In this document: piece by piece, positions 42,942 through 50,955 of the stretch
Numbering within the stretch: the first letter of the stretch is position 1
How the letters are laid out: each line of letters opens with the position of its first letter
From: JADCCX01 sp051649305
GTDB taxonomy: Bacteria; Pseudomonadota; Alphaproteobacteria; Rhizobiales; Beijerinckiaceae
NCBI GenBank assembly: GCA_051649305.1
Contig: JBOFGV010000073.1
Coordinates: 62,001-126,000, forward strand
Length of the DNA stretch: 64,000 nucleotides
Direction of reading: 5' to 3'
The notes under the pieces: model-generated
The model's database searches: none
What the model was told of the DNA's origin: nothing
Seen by the model: only the letters and a program-made list of their open reading frames with translations
Translations under genes and position numbers: made by a program

Positions 42942-44549
42942 ATGCCCGTCATCAAATCGAAAGTGGATACGGCTTCAGCTGAATTTGCCGCCAACAAGAC
43001 GGCATGGGCGGGCCTGACCACCGAGTTGCAGGAGCGGCGAGCCACTGCCGCAGCCGGCGGTAACGAGAAAGCGCGCGCGCGCCACACCGCGCGCGGAAAA
43101 CTGCTGCCACGTGAACGCGTGATGCGCCTGCTCGATCCCGGATCACCCTTTCTCGAAATCGGCAATCTCGCGGCCTACGGTATGTATGACGATGATATCC
43201 ACGGCGCAGGCATGATCGCGGGCATTGGCCGTGTTGAGGGCCGCGAAGTGATGATTGTCTGCAACGACGCCACCATCAAGGGCGGCACCTACTATCCCAT
43301 GACGGTGAAGAAGCATCTCAGAGCGCAGGAGATTGCGCGCGAAAACCGCCTGCCTTGCGTCTACCTCGTCGACAGCGGCGGGGCGAACCTGCCGCACCAG
43401 ACAGAGGTCTTTCCGGACCGGGAGCATTTTGGCCGCATCTTCTACAATCAGGCCAATCTTTCGTCGCTCGCCATTCCGCAGATCGCGGTGGTGATGGGTT
43501 CCTGCACCGCAGGCGGGGCCTATGTTCCCGCCATGTCCGATGAAACCGTGATTGTGCGTAGACAAGGCACGATCTTTCTGGCGGGGCCACCCCTCGTGAA
43601 AGCCGCCACCGGCGAGGTGGTGTCGGCCGAAGATCTCGGTGGCGGTGATGTCCACACCCGCGTCTCCGGCGTAGCCGATCATCTGGCGGCGGACGATGTG
43701 CATGCGCTGGCGATTGCCCGCAACATTGTCGGCAATCTCAACACACGCAAATCCATCGATATAGCCCTCGCCGAGCCTGCCGAGCCTAAATACGATGCCG
43801 AGGAACTGCTGGGCCTCGTGCCAACCGATCTGAAGCAGCAGTATGACATCCGCGAGGTGATCGCGCGTCTGGTTGATGGTTCGGACTTCGATGAATTCAA
43901 GGCGCTTTACGGCAAATCGCTGGTGACGGGCTTTGCCCGCATCCACGGCATTCCCGTCGGCATCATCGGCAACAACGGCATCCTGTTTGCGGAAAGTGCG
44001 CGCAAGGGCGCGCATTTCGTCGAGCTCTGCTGCCAGCGGCGGATACCGCTGCTGTTCCTGCAGAACATCTCCGGCTTCATGGTGGGCCAGCAGCATGAAG
44101 CTGGCGGAATCGCCAAGGATGGTGCCAAGCTCGTCACTGCCGTTGCCTGCGCCAAAGTCCCCAAGATCACGCTGTTGCTGGGCGGCAGCTTTGGTGCCGG
44201 CAACTACGGCATGTGCGGCCGCGCCTACAGCCCTCGCTTCCTGTTCAGCTGGCCCAACAGCCGCATTTCGGTGATGGGCGGCGAGCAGGCCGCCTCCGTG
44301 CTGGCCACCGTCAAGCGCGACAACATCGAGATGGAAGGCAAGGCCTGGAGTGCTGAGGAAGAAGCCACGTTCAAGGCGCCGATCCGGGCGAAATACGAAG
44401 AGGAAGGCTCCCCTTACTATGCCACTGCGCGCCTTTGGGATGACGGCATCATCCTGCCAACCGAAACCCGCCGCGTGCTGGCACTGGCGTTCAGCGCGTG
44501 TCTGAATGCACCGGTGGAAGAGACGAAGTTTGGTGTGTTCCGGATGTGA
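42942..44549 (+). CDS. mccB: Methylcrotonyl-CoA carboxylase carboxyltransferase (beta) subunit
   Basis: A 535-residue acyl-CoA carboxylase beta subunit, closest to the 3-methylcrotonyl-CoA enzyme of leucine breakdown. Typical blocks: NEKARARHTARGKLLPRERV, CNDATIKGGTYYPMTVKKH (parts), YLVDSGGANLPHQTEVFPD (parts), MGSCTAGGAYVPAMSDE and LLLGGSFGAGNYGMCGRAY. It ends EETKFGVFRM. The biotin-carrying alpha subunit gene that normally lies next to it is absent here. Directly after the stop codon comes a toxin-antitoxin pair, and after that a second copy of the last codons of mccB. So the 3' end appears to have been an insertion site. Confidence 0.93.
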   Translation: MPVIKSKVDTASAEFAANKTAWAGLTTELQERRATAAAGGNEKARARHTARGKLLPRERVMRLLDPGSPFLEIGNLAAYGMYDDDIHGAGMIAGIGRVEGREVMIVCNDATIKGGTYYPMTVKKHLRAQEIARENRLPCVYLVDSGGANLPHQTEVFPDREHFGRIFYNQANLSSLAIPQIAVVMGSCTAGGAYVPAMSDETVIVRRQGTIFLAGPPLVKAATGEVVSAEDLGGGDVHTRVSGVADHLAADDVHALAIARNIVGNLNTRKSIDIALAEPAEPKYDAEELLGLVPTDLKQQYDIREVIARLVDGSDFDEFKALYGKSLVTGFARIHGIPVGIIGNNGILFAESARKGAHFVELCCQRRIPLLFLQNISGFMVGQQHEAGGIAKDGAKLVTAVACAKVPKITLLLGGSFGAGNYGMCGRAYSPRFLFSWPNSRISVMGGEQAASVLATVKRDNIEMEGKAWSAEEEATFKAPIRAKYEEEGSPYYATARLWDDGIILPTETRRVLALAFSACLNAPVEETKFGVFRM

Positions 44550-44550
44550 G
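44522..44550 (+). repeat. Direct repeat flanking the toxin-antitoxin cassette, left copy
   Basis: These 29 bases include the last eight codons, stop codon and two further bases of mccB. They recur at 45250-45278 with one difference (GACGAAGTTT against GACGAAGTTC at the start). The copies are 728 bases apart and bracket the toxin-antitoxin genes. Confidence 0.9.
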
Positions 44551-44577
44551 GGGGATGTCTTTATTGAACACCCCAAA

Positions 44578-44597
44578 ATGTATCTTTTAAAGTACAT
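44578..44597 (+). promoter_or_regulatory. Imperfect palindrome before the toxin gene, candidate operator
   Basis: ATGTA and TACAT flank TCTTTTAAAG, giving an almost symmetric 20-base site that ends 14 bases before the toxin start. Antitoxins with helix-turn-helix domains commonly autoregulate through such dyads. A TTGAAC sequence lies just upstream as a possible -35 element. Confidence 0.45.
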
Positions 44598-44611
44598 CAA
44601 TTGGTGCTATT

Positions 44612-44965
44612 TTGAGTAAAGACAAAGAGCCGTTGATACGGGTCATCTTCTATCGGACGGCAGGCGGCTCTGAACCTGTTCGGGATTGGCTGCGTACCCT
44701 TGATGCGGAGGATAGACATATCATCGGGCTTGATCTCATGCGCGTGCAGACACAATGGCCAATCGGCATGCCTGTTTGTCGTGCGCTTGGTCAGGGCCTT
44801 TGGGAAGTACGATCAAGTCTGACTGGAGGCCGCATTGCACGCGTCCTGTTTTTCATTTCGGGGCATCGTATCGGTGCTGTCCATGGGTTTATCAAGAAAA
44901 CGCAAGGTACGCCTGATGATGATCTCGCATTGGCCCGCAAACGCATGAAGGAGATGCTGACATGA
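44612..44965 (+). CDS. Type II toxin, RelE/HigB superfamily (phage Gp49-like)
   Basis: A 117-residue mRNA-interferase-type toxin. Family features are IRVIFYRTAGGSEPVRDWLRTL (parts), LDLMRVQTQWPIGMPVCRAL, GLWEVRSSLTGGRIARVLFF and HGFIKKTQGTPDDDLALARKR (parts). The GLWEVR..RIARVLF core and the KKTQ..P segment are characteristic of the Gp49/HigB group. The start is a TTG at 44612 without a strong ribosome site; no ATG alternative lies nearby. Toxin precedes antitoxin, the order usual for HigBA. It overlaps the antitoxin by four bases. Predicted to cleave mRNA at the ribosome. Confidence 0.88.
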   Translation: MSKDKEPLIRVIFYRTAGGSEPVRDWLRTLDAEDRHIIGLDLMRVQTQWPIGMPVCRALGQGLWEVRSSLTGGRIARVLFFISGHRIGAVHGFIKKTQGTPDDDLALARKRMKEMLT

Positions 44966-45246
44966 GCAACAATCCGCATTGGGGCACAAGCCTTGATGAT
45001 CTTCTGGGTGAGGAGGGCGTTTATGCACCCTTTAAGGCCATTGCCGAAAAGGAAGCGATTGCATGGCAATTGCAGGAGGCCATGAAGACGCAGAAAATAA
45101 CCAAGAAGCGCATGGCTGAATTGATGCAGACCAGCCGTTCTCAGGTAGACAAACTGCTGAGCCCACGGGATGGCAATATCACGCTTGAAACACTGCACCG
45201 TGCCGCAGGTGTTGTTGGCAAGCGGATAGAATGTCGGTTGGTTTGA
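44962..45246 (+). CDS. Antitoxin, XRE-type helix-turn-helix (HigA-like)
   Basis: A 94-residue partner of the toxin. The HTH is in ITKKRMAELMQTSRSQVDKLL (split for reading: ITKKRMAELMQ and TSRSQVDKLL) at about 50-70, followed by NITLETLHRAAGVVGKRIE. The ATGA overlap with the toxin gene implies coupled translation. It probably neutralises the toxin and represses the operon through the dyad at 44578-44597. The second copy of the mccB end begins three bases after its stop codon. Confidence 0.88.
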   Translation: MSNNPHWGTSLDDLLGEEGVYAPFKAIAEKEAIAWQLQEAMKTQKITKKRMAELMQTSRSQVDKLLSPRDGNITLETLHRAAGVVGKRIECRLV

Positions 45247-45249
45247 GGC

Positions 45250-45278
45250 GACGAAGTTCGGTGTGTTCCGGATGTGAG
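45250..45278 (+). repeat. Direct repeat flanking the toxin-antitoxin cassette, right copy
   Basis: 28 of 29 bases match 44522-44550. Read in the mccB frame it gives GAG GCG ACG AAG then the same codons to TGA, i.e. EATKFGVFRM and stop. It could be the original mccB end, displaced when the cassette was inserted. Confidence 0.9.
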
Positions 45279-45291
45279 AGGCTACTCCACT

Positions 45292-45394
45292 GTCATTGCA
45301 ATGAGGCGTAGCCGACGCGGCAATCCAGTCAGACTTCCGGACTTAAAAAATGTTAGCATTTTAGGCTAGATTGCTTCGCTGCGCTCGCAATGAC
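45292..45394. repeat. Large imperfect inverted repeat
   Basis: The outer arms GTCATTGC and GCAATGAC, and inner CAATCCAG against CTAGATTG, enclose an AT-rich centre. Arm sequences such as GAGGCGTAGCCGACGCGG and TTCGCTGCGCTCGC are the kind seen in dispersed palindromic repeats of Hyphomicrobiales. It directly follows the right direct repeat. Confidence 0.6.
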
Positions 45395-45397
45395 GTT

Positions 45398-45838
45398 TTA
45401 AAGCCCATAAACCCGCGCCAGTATAATCAGCGGTGGCATCGAAATGTTGAAAAACACCAGCGCCAGACAAGCGGCCTGAACAAGTTCAAAACGCGCGCGG
45501 GCCCCTGTCAGCGGCAAGGTATCTCCACGCTCGGCGGCAGCCTGCAAACGGGGGATCAGCCAATGTTCGGCAATCTGGAACGATATCGCCACACAGACAA
45601 AAGCGGCGAATGTACCGACACTGAAGCGATAGGACAGCAGCGCGCCAATGCTGGCGAGGATCGAGGCGATCAGATAGGTTTTGTCTGTGAAGGCGATATC
45701 ATAGACAGCACCCTCCTGTCCGGCGGCACGGGTGTTGCCACGCACCAGCATCATGGTCAGCAGCACACCAAAAGCAGCTGCTGCGCACAATGCAGAGCCG
45801 AGCAATTGCATCACCGCAAAGTGGTTTGACAAGCCCAT
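45398..45838 (-). CDS. Four-span membrane protein of unknown function
   Basis: A 146-residue integral membrane protein. Hydrophobic spans lie at about 8-32, 55-74, 77-96 and 118-143, with a Gly/Ala-rich loop NTRAAGQEGAVYDIAF after the first and LIPRLQAAAERGDTLPLTG before the last. AGGAG precedes the ATG at 45838. I do not recognise a named family. It is divergent from moeB and lies next to the palindromic repeat. Confidence 0.7.
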   Translation of the reverse strand: MGLSNHFAVMQLLGSALCAAAAFGVLLTMMLVRGNTRAAGQEGAVYDIAFTDKTYLIASILASIGALLSYRFSVGTFAAFVCVAISFQIAEHWLIPRLQAAAERGDTLPLTGARARFELVQAACLALVFFNISMPPLIILARVYGL

Positions 45839-45932
45839 TGTCTTTACTCCTGATTAACCATCAGAAGCACGATCCGGCGCGTAACGGAACGTTAACCTTG
45901 CCGAATGGTTAACCCCGTGCGAGTTCATCCAT

Positions 45933-46703
45933 ATGATGTCAGGAGACGAGATTGAGCGCTATGCACGCCACATTGTGCTGCGCGGTGTGGGAGGGCCGGG
46001 TCAGGCCCGGCTGAAAGCCGCGCGCGTGCTGGTGATTGGCGCTGGCGGGCTTGGTTCGCCGCTGATCCAGTATCTCGCTGCCGCCGGTGTTGGCACCCTG
46101 GGCGTGGTGGATGATGACACGGTGTCGCTCTCCAACCTGCAGCGGCAAGTGCTGCATCCCACGTCTTCGATTGGGCAGGCGAAGACCGACAGCGCCAAGG
46201 CAGCCGTGACTGCGCTCAACCCGCATGTCGCTTTCGAGGCGCATGCCTTCCGCATCACAGCAGAGAACGCGCGGGATTTGATAGCACACTATGATATCGT
46301 GGCGGATGGCTCGGATAATTTCGACACGCGCTACGCCGTGGCTGACGCCTGCTTTCATGCCAGACGCCCGTTGGTGACAGCCAGCGTCAACGAGTTTGAC
46401 GGCTCGCTCACCACTATCCGCGCTCATGAAACAGATGCAAGCGGCAAACCCAACCCCACATACCGCTGTTTGTTTCCTGTGAAACCCGCAGCGGGCGTTG
46501 TGCCAACGTGCTCGGAAGCCGGTGTTCTGGGCGCGCTCACAGGCGTTGTTGGCACCATGCAGGCGATGGAGGTGATCCGCGAGATCGTTGGTTTCGGTGA
46601 AGGGCTTGTGGGCAAGCTCCTGTTGATCGACGCGCTCTACATGCGCTTTGAAACTGTGGCGTACTCCTGGGACCCGGCGAATCCGCTGAGTGGTAAAATC
46701 TAG
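45933..46703 (+). CDS. moeB: Molybdopterin-synthase adenylyltransferase MoeB (HesA/MoeB/ThiF family)
   Basis: An E1-like enzyme of 256 residues that adenylates the C-terminus of MoaD or ThiS. The ATP-binding motif is VLVIGAGGLGSPLIQYL, followed by VDDDTVSLSNLQRQVLH and the DGSDNFDTRY crossover region. VPTCSEAGVLGALTGVVG carries the conserved Cys. The zinc-binding CxxC pairs of E. coli MoeB are not seen: the first has one Cys only (TYRC) and the C-terminal pair is absent. This occurs in some alphaproteobacterial members and leaves MoeB versus ThiF assignment open. The stop overlaps the convergent permease gene by four bases. Confidence 0.88.
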   Translation: MMSGDEIERYARHIVLRGVGGPGQARLKAARVLVIGAGGLGSPLIQYLAAAGVGTLGVVDDDTVSLSNLQRQVLHPTSSIGQAKTDSAKAAVTALNPHVAFEAHAFRITAENARDLIAHYDIVADGSDNFDTRYAVADACFHARRPLVTASVNEFDGSLTTIRAHETDASGKPNPTYRCLFPVKPAAGVVPTCSEAGVLGALTGVVGTMQAMEVIREIVGFGEGLVGKLLLIDALYMRFETVAYSWDPANPLSGKI

Positions 46704-47455
46704 GCCTTCATCACTGCGCGGCGGATGAGGTCCAGCGCTACCAGCGTCAGCAGCACTTTCAGTGTCTTTTCAAACACCCCCTGCGGGATTTTATCGAGCA
46801 ATCGCGTGCCGAACCACGTGCCGAGAAAGCCCGATGCGATCATCGCGATCATCAGGGGCAACCAGTCCTGAAAGGCAAAGCCCAGAAAACCAAAGGCCAC
46901 CACTTTCAACCCGTGCTGGATGGTCATGCACATGGCATGGCTGGCAACCAGCACACGCTTTTCCAGATCCATGGGCAAAAACAGGGCCTGCACAAAGGGG
47001 CCAGTAGCCCCCACAAACATGGTGAGAAAGGTGGCAATAAACCCGCCGATCAGCATGCCGGTGGAGGCAAGACCAGGAATGCGCGGCTTTGGTATCCAGG
47101 TCATGATCAGGATAAAGACGCCGAGCAGGATCAGCAGCAGGCGCTCCGGCAGATTGACGAAGAGTGCAGCCCCCGCCAGTGCGCCAACAAGGCTGCCGAC
47201 AGAGAAGATCAATGTGGGCCGCCACAGCACATGCGTGCGTTGCAGAATGGCCCGCCCCGTGTTGGAGCCGAGCTGAACGATGCCATGCACGGCCACCACC
47301 ATAGCTGGCGGCACTGAGCCCGCCAATGCTCCGAGCATCGCCACGCCGCCACCGATGCCGAAGGCAGCCGTCAGTGCAGAGGTGAGAAAGCTGATGCCGA
47401 TGAGCAGCAGAACGACAGTCAGCGAAACATTGGCGGGCAGAAGCGTTTCGAGCAT
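46700..47455 (-). CDS. TauE/SafE (TSUP) family permease
   Basis: A 251-residue inner-membrane protein with about eight spans. The TSUP hallmark at the first half is LTAAFGIGGGVAMLGAL and at the second half IGGFIATFLTMFVGATGPF; the two halves are internal repeats. Relatives export or import sulfite, sulfoacetate and other organosulfur anions; which one here is unknown. It converges with moeB. Confidence 0.9.
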   Translation of the reverse strand: MLETLLPANVSLTVVLLLIGISFLTSALTAAFGIGGGVAMLGALAGSVPPAMVVAVHGIVQLGSNTGRAILQRTHVLWRPTLIFSVGSLVGALAGAALFVNLPERLLLILLGVFILIMTWIPKPRIPGLASTGMLIGGFIATFLTMFVGATGPFVQALFLPMDLEKRVLVASHAMCMTIQHGLKVVAFGFLGFAFQDWLPLMIAMIASGFLGTWFGTRLLDKIPQGVFEKTLKVLLTLVALDLIRRAVMKA

Positions 47456-47564
47456 GATGTTGAATGCCAGTTCTTTGGGAGCCGATCGTTAGCCATAGAT
47501 AGACCACAGCGGCATGCCGCGAAAAGCGAAAATCCCTTTGCGAGAGATTGCAATCCGATTGTCC

Positions 47565-47599
47565 TTGACCACAGAGGTGCAACGCGTCTTATATAAGAC
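47565..47599 (+). promoter_or_regulatory. Promoter with overlapping 14-bp palindrome, sugar ABC operon
   Basis: TTGACC at 47565-47570 and TTATAT at 47589-47594 are 18 bases apart. The -10 element lies inside a perfect palindrome GTCTTATATAAGAC (47586-47599), a likely repressor site. The GntR-family gene at the end of the operon is the obvious candidate repressor. Confidence 0.5.
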
Positions 47600-47642
47600 C
47601 TGATAATATCTGAAGATAATAAAGAAATCGGGAGGAGTTGGT

Positions 47643-48728
47643 TTGGCTGCGCTCGATATATCAGCGGTTACCAAGGATTTCGGCACCATCAAGGTTCTGC
47701 ATGGAATCGATATTGCCGTAAGCGATGGTGAGTTTCTGGTGCTTGTGGGCCCGTCAGGCTGCGGAAAATCCACCCTTCTGCGCATGATCGCAGGGCTTGA
47801 GTCCGTCTCTTCGGGCAACATCAGAATTGCAGGCAATACAGTCAATGATCTGGCACCGCGCGATCGTGATATCGCCATGGTGTTTCAGGACTACGCACTT
47901 TATCCCCACAAGACAGTCCGGGAGAATATCGGGTTTGGCCTTCGCATGCGCGGTGCCAAGCCGGACGCTGTCAGCGCGAAGGTCAGCGAGGCTGCAAAGG
48001 TTCTTCAAATCGAGCATCTTCTGGACAGGCGCCCGGGCCAGCTTTCAGGAGGGCAGCGTCAGCGGGTCGCCATGGGCCGCGCCATCGTGCGTGATCCCAA
48101 GGTATTCCTGTTTGATGAACCACTGTCCAATCTTGATGCGCAATTGCGGGCAGAGATGCGTGTTGAAATCAAGAAGCTGCACCAGCGCTTTGGCAACACC
48201 GTTGTTTACGTCACCCACGATCAGGTGGAGGCGATGACGCTGGCAGACCGGATTGCCGTGATGAAGGGTGGCCATGTTGAACAGCTTGGCTCTCCCGATG
48301 AGATCTACAACCGGCCTCGTACGTTATTTGTGGCAGGCTTTACCGGCTCACCGCCCATGAATTTTGCCAAATGCCAGATCGATGCCAACGGCAAAGAACT
48401 TGTGCTTGATGGCGGTGCCCGGCTGGAGATACCAGCGGCGCAACGCGCTGTTGTTGCTGCCTACAACGGCAAATCGATGCAGTTTGGCATCCGGCCGGAG
48501 CATATCATTCTGGCGGATGGGAAGGATAAAACGGCCCTTTCAGCTGACATCCTTCTGACAGAGCCATTGGGATCCGACACGCTGGCTTTGCTGCGGATCG
48601 GCAATATTGAAGTCACCGGGCGGTTTCCACCGGATGCTGCCCTCAAAACAGGCGCGACAACCAGGGTACAATTCGCCCTGAACAAATTTCATCTTTTTGA
48701 TCTGGATACGGGACTGGCCGTTCGATAA
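47643..48728 (+). CDS. ABC transporter ATP-binding protein, sugar (UgpC/MsmK) type
   Basis: A 361-residue ATPase of carbohydrate importers. Walker A is GPSGCGKSTLLRM, signature LSGGQRQRVAMGRAI, Walker B KVFLFDEPLSNLDAQLR, with the switch His in YVTHDQVEAMTLADR. A C-terminal regulatory TOBE-type domain follows (FGIRPEHIIL). The start is TTG at 47643 with GGAGGAG five bases upstream. First gene of the operon with the binding protein, two permeases and GntR. Confidence 0.93.
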   Translation: MAALDISAVTKDFGTIKVLHGIDIAVSDGEFLVLVGPSGCGKSTLLRMIAGLESVSSGNIRIAGNTVNDLAPRDRDIAMVFQDYALYPHKTVRENIGFGLRMRGAKPDAVSAKVSEAAKVLQIEHLLDRRPGQLSGGQRQRVAMGRAIVRDPKVFLFDEPLSNLDAQLRAEMRVEIKKLHQRFGNTVVYVTHDQVEAMTLADRIAVMKGGHVEQLGSPDEIYNRPRTLFVAGFTGSPPMNFAKCQIDANGKELVLDGGARLEIPAAQRAVVAAYNGKSMQFGIRPEHIILADGKDKTALSADILLTEPLGSDTLALLRIGNIEVTGRFPPDAALKTGATTRVQFALNKFHLFDLDTGLAVR

Positions 48729-48761
48729 CCGGCGCAAACACATAACCTTGGGGAGAAAACC

Positions 48762-50024
48762 ATGAAAAGACGTCATATCCTGGCTGCATTTGCTGCCACA
48801 CTGGCCTTCGGAGCCTCATCAGTCGCCATGGCGCAGACGACACTGCGCATTTTTACAGGCGGACAGCAGCGGCCTGATGTGATGCGCAAGATTGCCGACG
48901 AATATGAAAAGCGCGCACCGGGCGTCAAGATCGAGGTTGAAGTCGGGGGTGCAACATCCGAGCAGCAACAGCAGTATCTCAACACTGTTCTCGCTTCAAA
49001 GGACGCAGCGCTGGATGTGATCCTCATTGACGTCATCCGCCCTGCCCAATGGGCAGCTGCAAACTGGGCCGAGCCGCTGGATGGCTATCTTGGTGCTGAA
49101 AAAGATGCGGTTATGTCGAAGTATCTTGCCGCCTACCGCGAAGCCAATATCGTCAACGGCAAGGTTATTGCGCTGCCCTATTTTGCGGATGCGCAGTTCC
49201 TCTACTACCGGAAAGACCTGCTTGAGAAGCATGGCGTACAGCCACCCAAAACATGGGATGAGCTGAAAGCCAGCGCAGAAAAAATCATGAAAGCGGAAGG
49301 CAATCCCAACCTTTCAGGATTCCAGACAGCCGGTGCGCCCATTGAAGGAACGGTTTGCACCTATCTTGTGCCACTGTGGGGAGCGGGTGGCTCGCTTACT
49401 GATGCTGGCGGCAAGCTCAATCTTTCAAACGATGCTGCCAAGAAACCTTTCGAGCTCTGGGCTGGCCTGAAGGCCGCGAACGTGACACCACCAAACCTTG
49501 CGGAGATTCCCACAGATCGCATTCGTCAGAACCTGCAGGCAGGTAACCTCCTTTACGGGATGTCCTGGGGTTATGTCTGGAACCGCTCGCAGGGTGATGC
49601 TGACAGCCTGGTGAAAGACAAGATCGGCGTCGTGCCGCTGCCCGGCTTCACCCCCAATGCAGCCGCTACCTGCATCGGTGGATGGCAATTGGCCATATCT
49701 TCCTTCTCGAAGAACAAGGCGGAAGCCTACAAGCTGATCCGCTATCTCTCGTCACCGGAGGTATCGAAGATGCAGGCCATTGCCGCTTCACACATGCCGG
49801 TGTTTCCTGAGGTCTATGCCGATGCCGATGTGCTGAAGGCCAACCCATGGTTTGCGCAGGCACTGCCGGTTGTGCAAACCGCACGTTCGCGGCCTGTGTC
49901 AGCCTCCTATCCACGTGTGTCGGAAGTGATGCGCACCAACATGAACGCCTATCTTGCAGGGGCCAAGACGGCTGATGCAGCCTTGGCCGACATGCAGAAG
50001 GATCTTGCCACGATCTTCCGTTGA
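48762..50024 (+). CDS. Sugar ABC transporter substrate-binding protein (family 1)
   Basis: A 420-residue periplasmic protein. The signal peptide ends at VAMAQTT; the mature part starts TLRIFTGGQQRP and has YEKRAPGVKIEVEVGG, LDVILIDVIRPAQWAAANW (parts) and PYFADAQFLYYRKDLLEKHG (parts), typical of trehalose/maltose-type binding proteins. Later blocks are GNLLYGMSWGYVW and KIGVVPLPGFT. GGGGAG lies upstream of the ATG. Ligand probably an oligosaccharide or polyol. Confidence 0.92.
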   Translation: MKRRHILAAFAATLAFGASSVAMAQTTLRIFTGGQQRPDVMRKIADEYEKRAPGVKIEVEVGGATSEQQQQYLNTVLASKDAALDVILIDVIRPAQWAAANWAEPLDGYLGAEKDAVMSKYLAAYREANIVNGKVIALPYFADAQFLYYRKDLLEKHGVQPPKTWDELKASAEKIMKAEGNPNLSGFQTAGAPIEGTVCTYLVPLWGAGGSLTDAGGKLNLSNDAAKKPFELWAGLKAANVTPPNLAEIPTDRIRQNLQAGNLLYGMSWGYVWNRSQGDADSLVKDKIGVVPLPGFTPNAAATCIGGWQLAISSFSKNKAEAYKLIRYLSSPEVSKMQAIAASHMPVFPEVYADADVLKANPWFAQALPVVQTARSRPVSASYPRVSEVMRTNMNAYLAGAKTADAALADMQKDLATIFR

Positions 50025-50052
50025 TCCTGACACCTGTGAGACGGACGTAGCT

Positions 50053-50955
50053 ATGGCAAAACTTTCACCGATGGAGGCATCAGAGCGGAGGCTTGGCTTT
50101 GCCATGCTGATGCCAGCTGTTGTTCTTCTGGTGGTGACGGTGCTTTATCCGATTGCCGATCTCATACGCGGCTCGTTCAGTGAAAACAAACTGACCGAGC
50201 CGTGGATGGCAAAACCCTGGATAGGCTTTGAAAACTACATCAAGGCCATGGGTGACAACCGCTTCTGGGAGGCGACATGGCACACTTTGCTCTACGTGCT
50301 GGTCACGGTTCCCGGTGCTGTCGCATTGGGATTGGGGCTTGCCTTGCTTGCCAACAAACCCTTCAGGGTCAAGTGGCCTGTGCGTCTGGGCCTGCTGCTG
50401 CCATGGGCCCTGCCGCTGGTTTTTGCAGGATTGATTTTCCGCTGGTTCTTTGAATATAAGCAGGGGCTCGTCAACAACCTGCTGATATGGGTGGGCATGC
50501 AACCCGTGAACTGGCTGACACAGGAAGGCCCGGCTTTCTTTGCCATCTGCCTTGCCATCATCTGGAAATCATCAAGCTTCGCAGCCCTCGTTCTGCTGGC
50601 CGGATTACAGACCATTCCCAAATCGCTCTATGAAGCCGCAGAGGTTGATGGTGCATCAACCTGGCGACAATTTATCGAAATCACCCTTCCGATGCTTCGG
50701 CCCGCTATTGTTGTGGCCCTTATTTTCCGCACGATCACGGCCATCCAGACGTTCGATATCCCTCATGCGATGACCAATGGCGGTCCCGGCACAGCCACCG
50801 AAACATTGGCGATGTATATCCACAAGACAACCATTGATGTGCTGGACCTTGGCTATGGCTCAGCGCTTGCCGTGCTGATGTTCATTGCTTCGGCCATGCT
50901 CACGAGTTTCTATCTGCGCCACACAAGGCGCGATCCATCAGCGGGACGCAACTGA
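50053..50955 (+). CDS. Sugar ABC transporter permease (MalF type)
   Basis: 300 residues with six spans. The cytoplasmic-loop EAA motif is IPKSLYEAAEVDGASTWRQF with ITLPMLRP following. I start at the ATG at 50053 (MAKLSPMEASERR), where the first span begins 12 residues later; a longer reading frame upstream overlaps the binding-protein gene. The stop codon overlaps the next start (TGATG). Confidence 0.92.
   Translation: MAKLSPMEASERRLGFAMLMPAVVLLVVTVLYPIADLIRGSFSENKLTEPWMAKPWIGFENYIKAMGDNRFWEATWHTLLYVLVTVPGAVALGLGLALLANKPFRVKWPVRLGLLLPWALPLVFAGLIFRWFFEYKQGLVNNLLIWVGMQPVNWLTQEGPAFFAICLAIIWKSSSFAALVLLAGLQTIPKSLYEAAEVDGASTWRQFIEITLPMLRPAIVVALIFRTITAIQTFDIPHAMTNGGPGTATETLAMYIHKTTIDVLDLGYGSALAVLMFIASAMLTSFYLRHTRRDPSAGRN

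Noticed and set aside
43143..44600. Minus-strand frame of 485 codons opposite mccB
   Set aside because: Large but antisense to a conserved carboxyltransferase; no motifs; a consequence of high GC at third positions.
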